This document shows positions 22,741-34,200 of a stretch of DNA of 64,000 nt, in pieces. Origin of the DNA: Bradysia coprophila (taxonomy: Eukaryota > Arthropoda > Insecta > Diptera > Sciaridae). The notes beneath the pieces are model-generated. The model was not told the origin of the DNA, ran no database searches, and saw only the letters and a list, made by a program, of their open reading frames with translations. The stretch covers positions 910,846 to 974,845 of the forward strand of contig NW_023503827.1 of NCBI RefSeq assembly GCF_014529535.1. Reading direction: 5' to 3'. The position numbers and the translations under genes are program-made. The first letter of the stretch is position 1. Every line of letters begins with the position of its first letter.

Positions 22741-24483
22741 CTAGAACTGATAGTGAACAGGAACTCTACACACACTAATTATCCATTTAGAATCCAAATC
22801 AATGTTGTTAGGATCGTATTTCTTCGAGAAAACTGGTCGAGTGTTGCCTTCACTCGGCTCGTTATCGAAAGGTGAATACAACAATTGTTCAAAGTATTTG
22901 TTAACAATCAAAAACTCGCCATTACCCAGCATCTCCAAGTTAAATTCGGCTGTTTTGTCGCCAGCTAGCGTACTGGTTATCGAAGCTCGGAGAACATGTT
23001 CATCATCGCGACTCCCTTCATCGATCAAGAAAATTGAGTCGCCATACTTGCTGCTTCTGATAAGAATTTTCGTGCCATTCTTGGTGAAGTAAACGTTCCA
23101 ATAAAATGCCTCGTTCGTTCGCGTTCTTGAGGTATGTACATGGCGTTGATTTATATTGGCTGGCTTACCGGCGAACAGATATTCATTATTCTCGGCATTT
23201 TTGATACATAGGGAATCGTAAATCAGATCTCGGAGCTCTACGGGTAGATTCTTTTCGACGGTTTTTTGCCAAACTTTATTGTCTGACGACTTCACATGAC
23301 GCAATCTGATAATTTCAAATATAATCATGGACATGTCTTGCCCGCGCATGCGGCCCGTTGATTTTAGCATTAAAACCAGTTCGTTGATCAGATTAAGTTT
23401 ATGACCAACGGATGTTATTTTCTTCAAAAAAGTTAGGAACTTTTCGACGCCGCCTGTCTCAGCACCTTCGTAAATGATTTGTACGAGAGTCGGAATAAAA
23501 TGCTTCATTGCTTCCATACCGCCTGTTTTGTTTAAAATTACAGCGATGCTATCAAAATCGTCATTTTGAACCATGGTTTTGATATGGACGAACACATCGT
23601 TGAGTATGCCACGGTCTTTTTCTTGTATACGACTTACTTCAGCAGCCAAAACCCAGATGTGGCGATCCACCATTCGATTATCTTTTTTCAATTGATCACG
23701 AACGACTTTGTAGCCATTTTCTCTGCTGAGCTTTGGCAATCGCACAATGAATCGGCAAATATTTGGGAAATCGTCTTCGTTTCCGTATACAGCCATCACA
23801 GCTCGTTCGACATGCGCTTCATGATCCGTAACAATGGCGAACGCAGCTACAGCTTCATCCAACTTTCCACGTTGTAAGTGCTCAATTGCAGTTTGAACAT
23901 TGGCATCATTCGATCGCTTTTGTTCGGTCTCCAATTTGGTTAGGACCTCGGAGATTCGATTTTGCTGTGGTTGAAATTCATTTTGAAACCGGACCACCAT
24001 ATCCAACCGATCGCCAGACTCCATTTTCTTCGCAATTTCCAGAGAGCCAACGAATTGTAAAATCTTTGATTCGAAACTCGTTTTCAGCGTTCTGTAGATT
24101 TGAGACGATATTGGTTGTGCGATCACTATTCCGAAATCATTTCTGAGTTTTATAATTTCCGATTTCACTCTGTCCAGCTTAGCGCAATCCGGCGAAATTT
24201 TAATGCTGATCTCAGCGTCACGTAAAACAGTCTCGCGGTCATAGTCGGGAACAAAGGCATTTTCGATTTCATTTAACTCATCAACGGACGTTACACATAC
24301 AGCATCTGATACAGTTGGTACGGTGCTTTTCAACTTTATCAAAGCGTCGAAATGGTTGAAAATATTTTGCACATCGACGGAGCGTTTAATGTCCTCACTG
24401 GAAGTGCCTAGAATGCAGCCAGATAATAGAGCTGCGACGAGTAGTAAATCCATTATACGATGATTTTTCCACGCTGTTCTCAT
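22741..24483 (-). CDS. Secreted protein of unknown function, about 580 residues
   Basis: One uninterrupted coding exon. The ATG at 24483 is preferred over an earlier in-frame ATG at 24495 because a splice acceptor (TTTCTAG) lies between them. A second start at Met11 is possible; either gives a hydrophobic signal sequence (MDLLLVAALLSGCILG). The mature protein has a long helical, charged middle (about residues 30-420) with no transmembrane segment. The C-terminal part (about 425-575) is beta-rich, with repeated short motifs around aromatic residues (NEYLFAG, FYWNVYF, FLIVNKYFEQLLYSPFD), reminiscent of a beta-trefoil-like fold. I do not recognise a named family; it resembles in style the lineage-expanded secreted proteins of nematoceran flies, but that is memory-based. 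Function unknown. Confidence 0.8.
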   Translation of the reverse strand: MRTAWKNHRIMDLLLVAALLSGCILGTSSEDIKRSVDVQNIFNHFDALIKLKSTVPTVSDAVCVTSVDELNEIENAFVPDYDRETVLRDAEISIKISPDCAKLDRVKSEIIKLRNDFGIVIAQPISSQIYRTLKTSFESKILQFVGSLEIAKKMESGDRLDMVVRFQNEFQPQQNRISEVLTKLETEQKRSNDANVQTAIEHLQRGKLDEAVAAFAIVTDHEAHVERAVMAVYGNEDDFPNICRFIVRLPKLSRENGYKVVRDQLKKDNRMVDRHIWVLAAEVSRIQEKDRGILNDVFVHIKTMVQNDDFDSIAVILNKTGGMEAMKHFIPTLVQIIYEGAETGGVEKFLTFLKKITSVGHKLNLINELVLMLKSTGRMRGQDMSMIIFEIIRLRHVKSSDNKVWQKTVEKNLPVELRDLIYDSLCIKNAENNEYLFAGKPANINQRHVHTSRTRTNEAFYWNVYFTKNGTKILIRSSKYGDSIFLIDEGSRDDEHVLRASITSTLAGDKTAEFNLEMLGNGEFLIVNKYFEQLLYSPFDNEPSEGNTRPVFSKKYDPNNIDLDSKWIISVCRVPVHYQF

Positions 24484-24975
24484 ATCTAGAAACAATATAG
24501 AGAACTAATCAGGTTCAAAATTCTTTTATACTAAATTCTGTAGGGCATCAAGGTCAGTCGGAAACATGTTTTTTTTATAGACTAAAATCCGATTTAGAGG
24601 GTTTGTAAACTTTTTCAAATTAAAACAATTACTTTTAATAATTAAGTAACGGTTGATCCAGAAACGGTAAAAAGAGGCGCGAAGGAGCGCCAAAAACGTA
24701 ATGATCGCGTTGTAGCAATAATTCGTAATCAATCGATGTAATTGAAATAGAAAATTATATTTGTAGCTTCGTTGCACATTTCATTTATAAATTTGCAATA
24801 AAAATATTTAGAAATCATTTTTTTCTTCCAAATCAATGGATTCTAAGTTAAAACGGGACTTCGATTTAGAAAGATCCAGAAACAAATTCTTTCAAATTAA
24901 TGCTACCGATTCGAACGTGATTTCCGTTTACATTTAGCTACTTCTCGTAGAATATTTTAATGGAATATTACTTAC

Positions 24976-25065
24976 CAAATGAATAGTATTTCCGTGGTTC
25001 AAGTAATTACACTTTTTGCAACAAATTTTCGGCTAACAGCAATGTCACAGAGATTAAAAATCTGA
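24976..25065 (-). other. Probable 5' non-coding exon of the secreted-protein gene
   Basis: On the minus strand a good donor (GTAAGT) starts at 24975. Its intron, 24975-24486, ends at the TTTCTAG acceptor just before the coding exon. The region upstream of the donor has no ATG. It carries GTTCAGATT near 25065, an initiator-like motif, so transcription may start there. The upstream end is a guess. Confidence 0.45.
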
Positions 25066-25692
25066 ACTCTACACACGAATAATTGCAAAGTAATAATGAG
25101 ACGACTCAACCGTTTTTCCATGCTCCAAACATCGGTATCTAGTATCGATGGTAGTAGGGATGGATACGAGCTAAACAATAACCCATTTGTTCTGCTGTTG
25201 AAATAGAATTTTTGGACTAGGTCGACTATTCAATACCATCCCCTATATTATCGAGACAGCAGTGTTATTTGTTATAGACAACGACGACCAAAAAAAGCTG
25301 CAAGTTCTGGGTAGAGTTGTCCGATAAACAATGCTTATAGTAGTACTTAACCTAATGACGTTAAATATTATATATCCAACACACTAGAGGGTACATTAAA
25401 CTAGAGCAGTATTTAGTGGATTCGATAGAACCCATTCGGGATGACTAGTCAGCATTAGGTGTATTAAATAAGTTGGCATAATGGTAGAGATTCATGTAAA
25501 TATATTTCAGATTAACATCGATTTCACATCATTTTAGTATACACCACCACTCAGTGGTACAAAAACTTCTCAACAATACAACAGCATCATGCAAAATAAA
25601 CTCTTTTATAACACAAATTCTATTCACCTCAATTAACTACATATCCCTCTTCTTCTCAATATTGTTACTCCCAGAAATAAGCAGGACAGTGT

Positions 25693-26358
25693 TCAATCTT
25701 TATAAACCATGAAAACAGTGGCCACAATGTAGCAAGTTGCACCTGGAAAAAGGTTATCATAAGTTTTATACTAGAAAAGTTGTCTGGTGTAACCGGAAAA
25801 GACTACCTTCATATGTAAATGTCGAATAATTGTCGCACTTTGGATCAACATTAAAGCCCATCTTATAGTCAATAAATTGCTGAAGCTTTTCGATTATTGC
25901 TACGATGCATACAATACGAAATCTGCTAAGATTTTCAAAATAATTTCAACTCATTCAAATTTATTAGCAAAATGTATTAAAATTTACCGATCATGTCTTA
26001 ACATCTTGATCCGTCCACGAATTTCCCTCGATAAAATCTGACAAAATTTGGACGATATTTGTGCATTGTAGGTTTGAAAGAATTTGTCGGTTTTGAGTTG
26101 TTCTTCGATTGTACTTTGCAGTATGCGATAAATCTCTTCAACGTTCACTTTCGGATCACCTTTCGGCTTCACTTCGTCCGGTTCAACAGATTCAGACCCT
26201 TGGTGTGTCTCCTGTAACGCTTCCTTCAGACGGTTCAAATTCTTTTTCTTGCCTAACGATAGTAAGTTAAATTGATCGTTCAGCAGAGCATTCATTCGGG
26301 TATTTGTATGTATCGTTGATTGAATCTTGTTTTTCCAACCACCGAATCCGGAAGCCAT
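25693..26358 (-). CDS. Tctex1-type dynein light chain (DYNLT2/5-like)
   Basis: Three exons, 26358-25988, 25922-25807 and 25742-25693, join to 178 residues. The N-terminal third is basic and probably disordered. The Tctex1 domain occupies roughly residues 70-178: VEEIYRILQSTIEEQL, then a helix ending MLRHDRFRIV, a middle strand, and the typical C-terminus GATCYIVATVFMVY. Residues GATCY... come only from the third, 50-nt exon, so an ORF scan misses the last third. Members link cargo to cytoplasmic or ciliary dynein; the divergent long-N-terminus type is often ciliary or testis-linked, which here is only inference. The exon-2 acceptor is a tandem TAG-CAG; using the second gives the family-like RHDRFRIV junction, the first would insert one Arg. 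Confidence 0.85.
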
Positions 26359-27410
26359 GACTAGAGCTTTTTTATGTGGGTGAATAAATAAATGAGAAAA
26401 CTTTTTTTACTTTTTTATTTTTGTTAATTTCGGCTTGTCGAACGGTTTGTGTGCTCAGTGAAATGCCACGATATACTGAAACTTATTCTTGGCTGTTCGA
26501 GGATGGGTGTTGTAATAACTTTAAGGGAGGCTTGCATGTCTAAGGCAAAAAATATACATATAATACAAGAAGTGCATTGGAAATAGAATTTTTCAATATA
26601 AAATGGATTTTCATTTGGCATGACTTTATGCTCCCATATTATACGATATTTCTATTTTTCATATTCGAAAATAGAATATCCACACCACACACACATGTGG
26701 TTATGTTATATCTATTCTTTTTTCCATTTATACTTTCATAATAGCAGCCGACTCTTTTTGAAAAATAATAATCTCGAATTGTTGAGAAAGCAGGAAAGGC
26801 ATGACTGTCTAATAAACATTCTTTGACCTGAAATTGTCTACCTCATCGATTTGATGAGAAGTAATTTTATTTTGGATCCAATCAGTTGCTTAGAACAAAT
26901 TTTTAAATTCCTTAAAGCAAGCGTTTCGTCATAATTACTAATCTGTTACGTCTTTTGTTTATAGGAATCAGTTTACTATAGCATCCGAAAGTGACAAGAG
27001 CTGGTTCTTTAACATTGCAAAACAGGGCGAAACTATTAGTATAAGCATAGTGGAGAATTAATATTTTCCTAACTTATTCTGAATGGCTTTTTTTTTAGCG
27101 AATAATAGGTTTCCAGCACGGGCCGGATGCAAGTTCTGGAATCGAACTCGCTTAAAATTCAATTTCAGAACTCGCCTCAGGTGCAGAAAATGCGTAATCA
27201 TTATAGCTAAAAGGAAAGTTGTTTATAGTACCAATAGAGACACCATTTCGCCCCCTAGTCTTAAAATCTCATTCAATTATTCCTGAGATATTGAGCTAAC
27301 GTTAGGCTTAAAGTCCGATCCGACCCACTATACGAGCACCACTGAACTTTCATTTGCAACTTTGCCAAAAGCTCATTTTTAAAAAAGGCTGGTCGTCTGG
27401 TATCGACAAC

Positions 27411-27677
27411 AAAACAAACTCTGTGTCTTACAAATCAAACTATTATATGATGAAGCAAATGAAGTAATAGATTTATCATTCTTTCAATGAATATTTTCGA
27501 CTCATCGTGGAGAATTACCTATGATGCATCAACCGTTTTAGGGAATCCTGAATTGGAATTGAACCCATCTACCGATAATCTTCGGGAAAGTTATGCGTTT
27601 AGATCCTGCTTTGAAAAACAAGCTCTGTGTCTTGCATACCAAAGTATTATGTGATGAAGGAAATGAAATAATAGATT
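27411..27677. repeat. Diverged 63-bp direct repeats flanking the V-ATPase fragment
   Basis: The segment at 27411-27474 (containing CTCTGTGTCTTACAAATC and TGATGAAGCAAATGAAGTAA) recurs at 27615-27677 with about 80 percent identity, in the same orientation. The V-ATPase fragment sits precisely between the two copies. They may be a tandem duplication that captured the fragment or the ends of an unknown element. Confidence 0.6.
27485..27609 (+). pseudogene. Truncated copy of part of the V-ATPase a-subunit exon
   Basis: This stretch matches 29692-29828 of the neighbouring V-ATPase gene closely (shared runs such as TCATCGTGGAGAATTACCTAT and GAATTGGAATTGAACCCA). It is about 12 bases shorter because the codons around YVYPIG are missing, which shifts the frame. 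It translates in part as NIFDSSWRITYDASTV and then loses the frame. No splice sites or further exons surround it. It is a small, same-orientation, non-functional duplicate lying about 0.6 kb upstream of the parent. Confidence 0.85.
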
Positions 27678-28225
27678 TCTTATTAAATGTGACATACGCT
27701 TGCTGTCATATCTCTAAAAGTTTAAAACTCACAGATTGATCGATTGCTGAATTTTTATTGTAGATAACGTTACTCTAAATCTTCTTCGATCAATAGCTAA
27801 ACATTAACGACATCTTTCAGTGATGATAAGATATATTTGAACAATTGTAATTTTGGATATGCCATTATGCGTATGTGCCACAAATAACATCATACTGATA
27901 TCATGGCACAGCAATGAAATATGGTCTTATCAAATCACTTCAGATTAATTTCTACATATACAGGTAAATAGACACACTAATGACAACCTAAAAGCTCAAT
28001 ATCAGTCATTTTCCACTGTAGTACCGATTTTAGTTCTGACCAACTCGATGCATGTGACTATTTTCATTATGTACTTATGCAGTTGTCGATTAAAAGTATC
28101 GTTTTTATTCGGTGTGGATTATCTATTTTTATTACTGACCATTCGCGATAATTACTATAATCGCTAGAGAAAAATTAATTTATTGCTTCAGTGTCGATTG
28201 AGCCCTTGCTGGGTAACATACAATT

Positions 28226-31200
28226 ATGGGATCGATCTTTCGAAGTGAAGAAATGGCTTTATGCCAACTATTCATCCAACCAGAGACCGTTTATAATTCG
28301 GTTGCTGCGTTGGGTGAAGCTGGTATCGTCGAGTTTCGAGATGTATATTGCAAGATAGCAGCCGGACTAGCGATTATTTTACTAACGTTTGGTATAATTT
28401 CAGCTCAACCCCGACGTCCACATTTTCCAACGGAAATTCACCACTGAATTACGTCGATGTGACGAACTTGAGCGTCAATTGCGCTATATTGAGTCAGAAA
28501 TTAAAAAAGAAAAGATTCCCGGTGGCTGAGTTAGATGTGGCTGACTATCCATTGTCGCCTAAGCCGAAAGACATCATAAATTTTGAGGCTCAATTTGAGA
28601 AGATCGAAAGTGAAATTTTGGAGTTGTCGAAGAATTCCGTCAATTTAAATGAAAATTACTTGGAATTGCTCGAACTGAAAGAGTTTCTTCAGAGGACTGA
28701 GTCCTTTTTCAACGACAAGGATGGTGTAGCTGATACAATCAGAGGCAATTTGTTTTCGGACGAACAAGACGTTTCTCACCACAATTTAGATTTCGTAGCC
28801 GGAACAGTTCACCGAAGCCGCATTCATGGCTTGGAAAGAATGTTGTGGCGTGTGTCGAGGGGAAATATCTTTTTCCGACACGCTGATTTTGATCTAACCG
28901 ATCCACTTTCGTCACAATCAACACCAAAGTGTGTTTTCGTTGCATTCTTCTTGGGTCAACATTTGAAAAACGTTTTGCAGAAAGTCTGTACTGGCTATAA
29001 GGCCTCAACGTTCCCATGTCCAATTGATTTTGATGAGAGAAACGACATGTCGAAGGGTGTGCGAACGCGATTGGAAGATATGACAGTGATCCTCAATCAA
29101 ACCAAAGATCATCGTCAAATGACTCTACTTCGCGTATCGAAGGAGCTTCCTAATTGGTTGATTATGATTCGCAAAATGAAAGCTGTGTACTATACACTGA
29201 ATTTGTTTAGCACCGATACATCGCAGAAATGCTTAATCGGAGAGTGTTGGGTACCCCAAAACGACTTGCACAGATTGCAGCAAATTTTAGTAGACGAATC
29301 TAATGCATCAGGAGCTACGATTAAATCGTTTGTAAATGTTATCCAACCGGAGGATAAAATGCCGCCGACATTCAATCGTACGAATAGGTTTACCAGTGGC
29401 TTTCAGAACTTAATCGATGCTTACGGAACTTCAAGTTACCGTGAAGTTAATCCAGCCCTTTACACCATTATCACTTTTCCATTTTTGTTCGCTGTGATGT
29501 TTGGAGACATGGGACACGGTATCATTATGGCATTGTTCGGAGCATGGATGGTTATTTGGGAAAAAAATTTGATTGCCAAGAAAATTCGAGGTGAAATCTG
29601 GAACATTTTCTTCGGCGGACGTTATATTATTCTGTTGATGGGCTTGTTCTCCATTTACACCGGCTTCGTGTACAACGACATTTTCTCCAAATCAATGAAT
29701 ATTTTCGGCTCATCGTGGAGAATTACCTATAATGTATCAACAGTTGTAGAGAATCCCGAATTGGAATTGAACCCAGCTTCCGATGACCTTTTGGAAAATT
29801 ATGTCTACCCAATCGGTTTAGATCCTGCATGGCAATTGGGAACCAACAAAATCATTTTTCTAAATTCGTACAAGATGAAATTGTCGATCATTTTCGGCGT
29901 TGTGCACATGATTTTTGGTGTATCCATGAGCATTTTCAACATGATCCACTTCAAACGTAAAATCGACATTATCCTGCAATTCTTGCCGCAGATGTTGTTC
30001 TTGGTGTTACTTTTCGCTTACATGGTCTTCATGATGATGTTCAAATGGGTAGCCTATGGAGGCAAAATGACTGAACAACAATACACACCTGGATGTGCGC
30101 CGTCAGTATTGATTCTGTTCATAAATATGATGCTTTTTGGCAGCGCTGAAGTACAGGATGGCTGCGAGGAATTTATGTTTGAAGGGCAGTATATGCTTCA
30201 AGTGGTTCTAGTGCTTATTGCAGTGCTGTGCATTCCATGGATGTTACTGGGACATCCAATTTATGTTCTTATTCAAAGATCAGGCACACCGAAAGTAGTA
30301 AGTGTCCAACTCTATTACTATATATAATAGTGTTGTAAATGAAATAAACTCAAAGAGACAACAAGTGATAAATGAAAAATCGAGATAATTCAGCATGTGA
30401 CTATATACGTCATCAACACATGACGGCAACAGACTTTTTTATTCACTTCAATTCTTCTAGCCATAGGATTTTGAGGATAATTTTTCAAATAATTTATTTA
30501 CTTTAAATATTGTAAAGATGTGTCTGTTCGTCGAGTTGTTCTATGAGTCGTAACTAACTAAATGTTGTCGATGTGTGTTAGAATTTGAATAAATAACTTT
30601 TAAAATCCAATTAATTTTACAGACTCATGGCGGTTACGTAAATGAGGCTATCACTTTGGATGCCTCAGAAATTACATCGCAAGAAGGACCTTCGAAGGTT
30701 GTTGAACAGCCTGCACCCAAACCAGCAGCAGATGCGCATGGCCATGGCGATGAGCCAATGGGCGAAGTTTTTATTTTAGCTGCAATTCACACCATCGAGT
30801 ATGTACTCAGTACCATTTCGCATACAGCGTCATACCTCCGTTTATGGGCCTTGTCCTTGGCTCATGCTCGTAAGTAAAACATGTATATTATTCACCGTTC
30901 GTAATTGACACAGTATCAATTCGCAGAGCTATCCGAAGTACTGTGGAATCAGGTCCTTACGCAGGGCTTTATAATTTCTGAATTATATGGAGGAGTTCTC
31001 ATATACTTCGTGTTCGGCATTTGGGCATTTTTCACATTAGCCATCTTGGTTATGATGGAAGGCCTATCCGCTTTCTTGCACACCCTTCGGTTGCATTGGT
31101 AAGACATCAAGAATTTGTATAATTTTATTGATATTCTTGAACAGAAACCGTTTTCTTCCCATTAGGGTCGAGTTCATGAGCAAGTTCTTCGAAGGCCTTG

Positions 31201-31262
31201 GATACAAATTCCAGCCGTTCAGTTTCGCTGCAATTATTAATGCCGAAGACAATCCAGAGTAA
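28226..31262 (+). CDS. Vha100: V-type H+-ATPase 100-kDa subunit a (Vha100 family), with one apparent extra base
   Basis: Five exons, 28226-28342, 28404-30297, 30623-30869, 30927-31098 and 31166-31262, give 841 residues if one surplus base near 28518-28522 is ignored; the family is usually 830-855. The N-terminus ([16 protein letters not shown]) and the coiled-coil cytosolic half (residues 1-390) are typical, as are [20 protein letters not shown] and the membrane half from about 395 ([15 protein letters not shown]). The conserved Arg of proton translocation is present in [14 protein letters not shown] (about residue 743, corresponding to Arg735 of yeast Vph1). The subunit anchors the V1 stator and carries the proton half-channels in endomembranes or apical plasma membrane. 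It looks closest to the Vha100-2/-4 type by eye. As written, the frame hits a TGA at 28527 after residue 80. Confidence 0.9.
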
Positions 31263-31289
31263 TAAAATTCAAGAAATTGTAAGAGAGAA

Positions 31290-31295
31290 AATAAA
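31290..31295 (+). terminator. Poly(A) signal of the V-ATPase gene
   Basis: AATAAA occurs 28 bases past the stop codon. Another AATAAA overlaps the stop region at 31261-31266, so the 3' UTR is probably very short. Confidence 0.5.
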
Positions 31296-31299
31296 TTCA

Positions 31300-34200
31300 T
31301 TTGGTGTTTGGTGAGCATAAGTGTTTTGTTAATCTTAAATTGAAAAGTGGAAAACTTGAGCCAACCATCACGATTGTGTTTGAGAGACTGATAATAGTTT
31401 CATAAATTCAAATATTATTATCATTGAGTTCAGTCTCAGACTAGCCATTAGGGGCGACCGGGTATCGCAGAATGGGCTTATTCAATTTTTGAAAGAAAGT
31501 TTCAATTTATTGGGCTTTTCCAAATTTTTTGCATTTTTGATTTGGTGGGCTCTTTGCTAGCCAGTACTGATAGAGTGGATAGACGATTCAATTATGTGTC
31601 ACATGATTAAAAGTTAAAATGTGACCATCAAATCAGTTGCTATAAAATTGTCAAGTGTATCGATCACATTTTCTTGCTTATCGCTCACACAGGCAAACAG
31701 AATGACGAATCGATACAGTAAGACCAATAGACATTTTCTATATTTTGCTGTCTGGCTGTAGAAAGCATCTGATTACTCCGCTTACTAAAATTGTTATGAC
31801 GTCATTTCTAGATACATAGAGACACGATTACTATTTGCAAGACTCCGACTACAGTTAGTCTTCACTTTACTGTCAATAATGTCTAATTTATCAGCATGTG
31901 ATTGTTTTCCTTTTTGTTGTTCATTATATTAAAGTATTCAACTGTACAGTCCAAACGATGATTGATAACTTTATATCAACACCCATTTACCTCAGCACAA
32001 AAAAAAATGAAGACGAAGAGAACAAGAAGCAATGCCTATTATATTCAATCTTCGGTCTATCAATAAAAAAAAAATCGAAAACAAATTATTGGATTCGTCT
32101 TCTTTAATCTTTCCATCTTGTAACGTAAATTCTGAAATAAAAAAAATTCTCAAAATTTAATTTTGAACATAAACATTCGACTGGATGGTGTACGAAAAGT
32201 GCAAGTCATGAGTCTGATGAGATCTATTTAATTGGGTTGAAAATATACAACGAATTTTTGTACTTTAAATGCTACAGTCAGCTACTGGATAAAATATCTT
32301 TTTGTAGTCATTTCTTCAACTTGTAATTAAATTAATGACTAATGACATTTCGAAAATACTTGGAAGATGAAATGCGATTTGGAAACATTTTCCACTTTTT
32401 TACCAATTCGAATTTACCATAGGAATAAATTGTTTGCATTATAAAATGACGAAATGGTATAGTAGTTTAACGCGCTGTGTTGTATTAAATGTCTACATAT
32501 ATTACTATACATACGATGCGCATTAGGTGGTCTTCCTCACTTTAAGTGGTTTCGGACGGTATAGTGCACTACAAGATAATTAAATTTTAATTAATGAATC
32601 TTAATGATAACGAAAATTCATAAAATTTCACAGTTTATTTGCACGTCATACCAGTCGGTCGGTGTCATTACCATTTAATAGTAAAGGAAATCAGGAAAAA
32701 ATATTTTAAAAAGAAAATCAATAAAAGTTTTTGCTTAATGAGGGTTCAACCTTTTAAGAAACGACAGGTGTATACTATGTATAGCGATGAAGCTGTTAAC
32801 TCTCATTCTTAATTTTGTTTTGATTATTTTCTCTTACAACGTATAAAATCTACTACTTCATTCAACAATGTTGAATCAACATACATTTTGATGTGTGATG
32901 TGTGTTTGATTATATGCATAATGGCAATACTAGCTGTTGATCAGTGCTGAAATTTTTTGTCGTTGTCGCTACCAGATGACTAGCCGTTCTGTAAAATATC
33001 TTGAACAGCCAAAAGTTAATATTTTCTCGGAGGAACGTCCTCCGTCATATAATTTATTTATTTTCATTGTTGACTATTAACACTACCGAAAAATCTTTCT
33101 ATAAAGTTACAACTAAACAAAACAAACTCTTACGCCAGCAACAATCTCTCGTGGTATTTGTAATAAAGGAGAACATGAGAGGTCGACAGTCACCGAGTTC
33201 ATTTGAAATAAATTGCTGTATACATCTGGGTTTTATCAATTTCAGCAGTCCCTGTGATTTATTTGTTTTATAAACTGTGTACAAATAAATGCAACACCCA
33301 CCAAGTACAAACAATGCAACACCGACTGAAATAAACATCGATTTTGTTTCCTCTCCTAAAAACTATTTTCTTTCCATATCACGTAAACACGAGAAGAATT
33401 AAATACCTGCAATTCTTGATATATTCTCTCTATTTTTTTTTTCAAAATAAAATTCACTTTCTCAATATTATTGCTGAAAAATTCACTTTCAAGAACCTCG
33501 ACACGTCTTCAGTTCGACGGCACACGATTAATTCAATACATTTGTGCTATAACATTTAGTTGTACGTTTTTTGTGAATATATGTATGTACAATTTTTATG
33601 AAATATCCACCATGCTATCGATACTGTCTGTACGCTGGTGAATAGTGATAGACGAATAGACATACTTATCCCTCCGTATACGGTATATGCAGACATATAT
33701 GGGCTTCAGAACGAATTCAAGAAATAAATCAATACTCAAAACCACACATAATATCGTATTTATAAACAACACCATAATTCTATTTTTGGGATTGCTTTTA
33801 TGCCGAGTCTTTTACTTCAAATCCATGATATAACCATACAATAAACATTTTATTAAACAACCAACTCATATACAACAATATATTCCAACAAAATATCTTT
33901 TGCTGTTGATTGCTATGTTGTTATTTTAGTTTACCGTGTTGTATTACAATATATATACATTCTTGAACTTCCAACATCTGTACGATTTAAACATTACGAT
34001 GCACACACCCCTTGGTTATCATAAAATCATGTCACGTTTTTCGGTTAGACAAATCTATCACAATGTGTGACAAGTGTATTTCATTTCTATACCATTTTCT
34101 GGAAGAGATTCGATTATTTTGTTTAAGAGTTTGGAGAATCGAATATACAGTAGGAAGTATAAGGTGCAATTAAATTAGGTCGGATGGTGGGAAGTAAAGG

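Larger units (their letters stand above)
26359..28225. other. Intergenic tract upstream of the V-ATPase gene
   Basis: AT-rich sequence with the partial V-ATPase copy and its flanking repeats listed separately. ORFs at 26620 and 27083 look spurious. The promoter of the V-ATPase gene should lie just before 28226 but no clear TATA box is seen. Confidence 0.35.

Noticed and set aside
23566-24146. Plus-strand ORFs of 80-100 codons over the secreted-protein gene
   Set aside because: They are complementary shadows of a 584-codon ORF that has a signal peptide and a spliced leader.
27083-27286. 67-codon ORF upstream of the V-ATPase gene
   Set aside because: It is basic and Cys/Arg-rich but has no recognisable domain, splice sites or conserved look; it sits in a repeat-rich spacer.
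28518-28529. Programmed ribosomal frameshift in the V-ATPase gene
   Set aside because: There is no known slippery site or antizyme-like context, and the family is not known to use recoding. An indel is simpler.
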